Assembly: GCA_050013615.1 (NCBI GenBank)
Contig: JBEKEX010000125.1
Span: 1 to 7,871, forward strand
Direction: 5' to 3'
Source of the DNA: JBEKEX01 sp050013615
GTDB lineage: Bacteria; Chloroflexota; Anaerolineae; Anaerolineales; Anaerolineaceae
Length of the DNA: 7,871 bases
Below, piece by piece: positions 4,919 to 7,871 of the stretch. The notes under the pieces were generated by a model. The model had not been told where the DNA came from. It was given only the letters and a program-made list of their open reading frames with translations, and made no database searches. Numbering within the stretch: position 1 is the stretch's first letter; every line of letters starts with the position of its first letter. A program made the position numbers and the translations under genes.

Positions 4919-6346
4919 ATGGATCTGGAGCAAATTCGGTCATTACTGGGGGTGGAATGTGGACTGCAACCCGAAAAACCGGTGTTGGTCGGCGTTTCGG
5001 GCGGCCCGGATAGTCTTTGCCTGGCAGATGTGCTGAAAAGCCTGGGCTACACGTTGATCATCGCACATTTCAACCATCAATTGCGCCCTCAGGCTGAGGA
5101 GGATGCGCGTGCCGTGGAGGATTTTGCCAAAAAACACGGCATCCCGTTCATTTTGGGGAGCGAAAAGGTCGGAGAGTTTGCCGAACAGCATAAACTCTCG
5201 CTCGAAGAAGCGGCGCGGATTTGCCGTTACCGATTTCTGTTTTCACAGGCTGAAGCCGTGGGTGCGCAAGCTGTGGCTGTGGGCCACAATGCCGACGACC
5301 AGGTGGAAACTGTGCTTATGCACTTATTGAGGGGGTCGGGGCTTGCCGGGCTACGCGGTATGCCTTTCCGCAGCCAGGTCACCGAGTGGAGCTCGACCAT
5401 CCCCGTGGTGCGCCCGCTGCTGGGCGTTTGGCGTGAGGAGATCCTTCAATACTGCGCCGTGAGGCATTTGCAACCGGTGACTGACCTTTCCAACCTGGAC
5501 ACAACGTTCTATCGCAACCGCTTGCGGCATGAGTTGATCCCTTTCCTTGACCAATTCAATCCTCAGGTGAAAGAACGCATTTGGAAGATGGCCAATGTGC
5601 TGGGAGCGGATTTTCAGGTGCTGGAAGGACAAGTGGAAGCGGCGTGGGCGGATTGCTTATCGAAATCCGGGAAGGGCTTTGTCGGTCTCGATCAGCATCA
5701 ATTAATGACGCAACCACTGGGTTTGCAGCGTGCGTTGTTTCGCCGGGCTATAAAGACCATCCGGCCTGAAGCCAAAGATATCGAATTCGATGTTATCGAA
5801 AAAGCGGTAGCCTTTACCCGCCAACCGTCCCGCTCAGGGCATGCTGATTTGTTCCAAGGCATCGAGATTGCACTGCGGGGTAATTGCATCACTTTGTCCG
5901 AGGGCGAAGTTCTCTCAGCCAATCCAGATTGGCCCCAGCTTAATTCCCCCCAAAACATTTATCTCGATGAACAAGGAAGTGTCGAGCTTGAGAATGGTTG
6001 GCGCCTTACGTGCGAACTACTTCAGCTTACCGGCGCCATCCCCGAATCCGAGCTACATGATCCACAACAAGGATGGCTGGATGCGGGAACGGTAAAGTTT
6101 CCATTATTGGTGCGCACGCGTCAGCCGGGGGACCGGTTTCAACCATTGGGGATGACCGGTCACTCAGTGAAATTGTCAGATTTCTGGATCAATGCCGGTC
6201 TGGAACGTCAAGCCCGTGAACGCTGGCCACTGGTTTGTTCAGAGAATGTTCTCGTCTGGATACCAGGTTTTCGACCCGCCCAAGCATGCCGTATCACGCC
6301 GGCGACTCAACAAATGGTTCATTTGAAAATTTGTCGAGATTGTTGA
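4919..6346 (+). CDS. tilS: tRNA(Ile)-lysidine synthase TilS
   Basis: TilS uses ATP and lysine to convert C34 of the CAU-anticodon isoleucine tRNA to lysidine, so that it reads AUA and accepts isoleucine; the enzyme is normally essential. From the ATG at 4919 the protein has 475 residues. It shows the PP-loop SGGPDS (27-32), HFNHQLR (50-56), GHNADDQVET (122-131), RPLL (165-168) and the RNRLRHELIP block (199-208). A middle tRNA-binding region follows, and then the C-terminal TilS domain with TRQPGDRF (400-407) and LSDFWINAGL (419-428). It is intact, with host-like GC. An in-frame ATG at 4892 would add nine residues and could use AAGGAAG from the small-gene region. I prefer 4919 because the extended -10 sits between the two and because family members begin shortly before the PP-loop. 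It converges on the Xer-like gene with no gap between the stop codons. Confidence 0.96.
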   Translation: MDLEQIRSLLGVECGLQPEKPVLVGVSGGPDSLCLADVLKSLGYTLIIAHFNHQLRPQAEEDARAVEDFAKKHGIPFILGSEKVGEFAEQHKLSLEEAARICRYRFLFSQAEAVGAQAVAVGHNADDQVETVLMHLLRGSGLAGLRGMPFRSQVTEWSSTIPVVRPLLGVWREEILQYCAVRHLQPVTDLSNLDTTFYRNRLRHELIPFLDQFNPQVKERIWKMANVLGADFQVLEGQVEAAWADCLSKSGKGFVGLDQHQLMTQPLGLQRALFRRAIKTIRPEAKDIEFDVIEKAVAFTRQPSRSGHADLFQGIEIALRGNCITLSEGEVLSANPDWPQLNSPQNIYLDEQGSVELENGWRLTCELLQLTGAIPESELHDPQQGWLDAGTVKFPLLVRTRQPGDRFQPLGMTGHSVKLSDFWINAGLERQARERWPLVCSENVLVWIPGFRPAQACRITPATQQMVHLKICRDC

Positions 6347-7258
6347 TCAGGAGGTGTGCGCCTCAGAATCGGACAGGCTGCGCAACTTCATGCTGACCTC
6401 GCGCCATTGAATCTTCGAAACTCCCAGTTTTTGACGGATCTTGTCTTGCTCGATGCCCGATTGCCAGTCGTTCAATGCGCTGGTCCAGCGGCACATGTCG
6501 AAAGACAGGTGTTTGGTCAATGCCACTTCTTTTCCCAAGTCTTCCAACAGATATTCCAGCCGGCGGGGTGACCAGGGGAACAGTTGCTCGGTCAAACGGT
6601 TTTGGCTGACGTATTCCTGATAACTTTCCACCCAATCAGCGCTGAGGGGGATCTTGCGCTCCTTATAGCGATTACTCGGACTGGCATAGCGGATGAACAG
6701 GTAAGGGCCTGTAGGCGCCTCCAGATCGATATGGTTTAAATTGATGGTCAAACATTCGCCTTTTTTGATGCCGGTTTCGAGCAATAGCGCCAGCAGGGTG
6801 TAGGGGCGTGCATCGGGCTTTTTATCATGGCGATGGCCCAAGGCGGCTTTTAGCGCCCTTTCCTGCTCTTCCGGCGTCAGCACTTCCGGCACGGGGCTAA
6901 TGACCGACCTTTGGATGACCTTTTCAGCGGGGTCTGTGACCAGCCGGCCGCCTTGATGCAGCCAGCGGAAGAAGGCCTTTATCGAAGTCACACGCCGGGC
7001 CAGGCTTTTGGGGCTGCAAGGAACGCCGCGGCCCGATTGGAGCCATTCGAGGAAATGGTTTAAGTCAGCGGTCGTGATCGAACCGATATTGCGATCGGGG
7101 GGCAGAAAAGAAGCCAACAGTTTAAGATCGTTATTAAAAGCCTTGATGGTATAGATCGATTTGCCCTGATCTTGCAAATAAATTTCCCACGACTGCAACA
7201 CAGGCAGAAGCGGTGAGGTTTCAGTGATATGCGCCACCGGCATTTGTTCGGAAGCCAT
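6347..7258 (-). CDS. XerC/D-like tyrosine recombinase homologue, catalytic residues degenerate
   Basis: This 303-residue protein has the Xer layout. An N-terminal SAM-like core-binding domain (about 18-102) includes SLARRVTSIKAFFRWL (85-100). A catalytic-type domain (about 125-295) follows. The length is normal and no frameshift is seen, but key positions differ. TGIRxGE reads TGIKKGE, putting Lys165 in place of the first arginine. HxLRH reads DMCRW (254-258), keeping only Arg257. LGH reads LGV (278-280). In my alignment the tyrosine nucleophile falls on Ser289, and no tyrosine is nearby. Lys202 may be the beta-hairpin lysine. Strand transfer therefore seems unlikely, and a DNA-binding or architectural role is the better inference. 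The ATG is supported by AAAGGAG ten nt upstream and by a good promoter. It is not placed beside phage or transposon genes. Confidence 0.82.
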   Translation of the reverse strand: MASEQMPVAHITETSPLLPVLQSWEIYLQDQGKSIYTIKAFNNDLKLLASFLPPDRNIGSITTADLNHFLEWLQSGRGVPCSPKSLARRVTSIKAFFRWLHQGGRLVTDPAEKVIQRSVISPVPEVLTPEEQERALKAALGHRHDKKPDARPYTLLALLLETGIKKGECLTINLNHIDLEAPTGPYLFIRYASPSNRYKERKIPLSADWVESYQEYVSQNRLTEQLFPWSPRRLEYLLEDLGKEVALTKHLSFDMCRWTSALNDWQSGIEQDKIRQKLGVSKIQWREVSMKLRSLSDSEAHTS

Positions 7259-7267
7259 AAGCGAATA

Positions 7268-7275
7268 TCTCCTTT
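7268..7275 (-). promoter_or_regulatory. Shine-Dalgarno site of the Xer-like gene
   Basis: AAAGGAGA on the minus strand precedes the ATG at 7258 by about 10 nt and supports that start. Confidence 0.6.
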
Positions 7276-7295
7276 CGCATAGCTAAATCAAATTC

Positions 7296-7324
7296 AGTTT
7301 ACATGATTTTTAATGGGATGTCAA
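7296..7324 (-). promoter_or_regulatory. Sigma70-like promoter of the Xer-like gene
   Basis: On the minus strand a perfect -35 TTGACA (7319-7324) is followed after exactly 17 bp by TAAACT (7296-7301), four of six matches to the -10 consensus. The expected start near 7289 gives a leader of about 30 nt carrying the AAAGGAG site. It lies just beyond the LCP terminator, so the Xer-like gene is transcribed as its own unit. Confidence 0.6.
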
Positions 7325-7328
7325 TCGG

Positions 7329-7367
7329 CAAAATAAAAATAAAGAGGGCCTTCGAGTGAGGCCCTCT
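7329..7367 (-). terminator. Rho-independent terminator of the LCP gene
   Basis: AGAGGGCC and GGCCCTCT (7343-7350 and 7360-7367) form a perfect 8-bp GC-rich stem with a 9-nt loop. On the minus strand the hairpin is followed by a T-rich run (7329-7342). It begins about 23 bp after the LCP stop codon. The plus-strand side lacks a T tract, so it acts in one direction. Confidence 0.88.
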
Positions 7368-7390
7368 AGCGAACTTTATCGTCTTGAAGA

Positions 7391-7871
7391 TTATTTACCG
7401 GATAGTGCTTGCTGCAATAGGGCTTCGATGCCGTCGTAATTTGGCAACAACACATCGGCGCCGGCGGGGGTAATATAACCGGTAGCGAGGCTTGAATCAA
7501 CGGCATAGCGATGGATCTTGCTTTGATCCGCAAGGACCGTGCTTGCCAACGATAAATAGGTGGTCAAGTCTGAAAGTGACAGATCGGTATCGATGTCGCT
7601 GCTGAACAACGAATAGAGTTCAGGGGCACGGGTGAGTGCATTCAAACTCATCAACTTTTGGAACATTCCCAGTACCACTTCCTGGGCGCGGCGGGTGCGG
7701 TCGAAGTCACTGGTGGAATAACGCGAACGCACGTACCAAAGGGCTGTGGCACCATCCATATGGACATCACCAGGGCCTACGTAACAATAGCCGGAATCAT
7801 CCCGCCAGGAAAGGTCGCAGCGGTCATAGAGCGCAGCGGATGCAACGATATCTATTCCGCCCAGCGTATCG
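7391..7871 (-). CDS. LytR-CpsA-Psr (LCP) family glycopolymer transferase, C-terminal part (5' end outside window)
   Basis: LCP proteins are membrane-anchored enzymes acting outside the cytoplasm. They transfer lipid-linked glycopolymers such as teichoic acid or capsule onto peptidoglycan. The frame stays open from the stop at 7391 to the window edge, about 159 codons, so the methionine at 7759 is internal. Readable motifs are DTLGGIDIV near the window end, MDGATALWYVRSRYSTSDFD, and RTRRAQEVV directly after it. Together they are the classic LCP core with its GG turn, the A-x-x-YVRSR strand and the DFDR-x-RRQ-like arginine cluster that binds the pyrophosphate. The N-terminal membrane anchor is off the window. 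Two cysteines (DRCDLSW and GYCYVGPG) lie close together before the YVRSR strand and could form an extracellular disulfide. A strong intrinsic terminator follows. The presence of LCP suggests a cell envelope decorated with wall glycopolymers. Confidence 0.93.
   Translation of the reverse strand, partial: DTLGGIDIVASAALYDRCDLSWRDDSGYCYVGPGDVHMDGATALWYVRSRYSTSDFDRTRRAQEVVLGMFQKLMSLNALTRAPELYSLFSSDIDTDLSLSDLTTYLSLASTVLADQSKIHRYAVDSSLATGYITPAGADVLLPNYDGIEALLQQALSGK

Noticed and set aside
6347..7258. Phage or integrative-element integrase with an attachment site
   Set aside because: No tRNA, direct repeat pair or element genes are nearby and the active site is degenerate. The neighbours are housekeeping genes.
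7757..7759. ATG as the start of a short LCP-like gene
   Set aside because: The frame continues upstream with unmistakable LCP sequence (DTLGGIDIV, DRCDLSW), so the methionine is internal.

Overview
The window looks like ordinary bacterial chromosome of moderate GC (about 53% in a hand-counted line of tilS). It is interrupted by a strikingly AT-rich stretch from roughly 3950 to 4880 (about 34% GC over 180 nt counted by hand). My best guess for the host is a Chloroflexota bacterium of the Anaerolineae type. The reasons are an endonuclease-type MutL, a Thermotoga-like sirtuin, a LytR-CpsA-Psr cell-wall enzyme, a receiver fused to a CpaE/TadZ-like ATPase domain, and a possible leaderless promoter. 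This is a judgement from gene content, not a proven placement.

Layout. (1) 2-724, + strand: the C-terminal dimerisation/endonuclease domain of mutL, cut by the window start. (2) 770-3893, - strand: a three-gene operon read receiver-TadZ-like protein, then sirtuin, then GAF histidine kinase. Each junction is a 4-bp ATGA overlap, and a plausible sigma70-like promoter lies at 3929-3957. (3) 3894-4284: a 391-bp AT-rich divergent intergenic region. (4) 4285-4876, + strand: two tandem paralogous genes for 95- and 96-residue acidic, probably all-helical proteins that I do not recognise. (5) 4919-6346, + strand: full-length tilS, with an extended -10 placed so that the message would begin at the start codon. 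(6) 6347-7258, - strand: an Xer-like tyrosine recombinase homologue lacking most of the catalytic residues, including the tyrosine; its stop codon abuts that of tilS. (7) 7391-7871, - strand: the C-terminal part of an LCP glycopolymer transferase, cut by the window end, followed by a clear intrinsic terminator.

How the genes may work together. The kinase has no receiver and the response regulator has a complete one, and they share an operon, so they are the natural cognate pair. The sirtuin is translationally locked between them, which suggests a link between NAD-dependent deacylation and this phosphorelay. mutL, tilS and the LCP gene are housekeeping neighbours with no evident link to that operon. 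The AT-rich pair looks like an acquired or fast-evolving accessory insert upstream of tilS.

The most interesting items are the sirtuin-in-a-two-component operon, the tandem unknown genes, the catalytically degenerate Xer-like protein, and the receiver protein whose ATPase domain lacks the canonical P-loop lysine. No CRISPR array, tRNA, rRNA or insertion sequence was seen.
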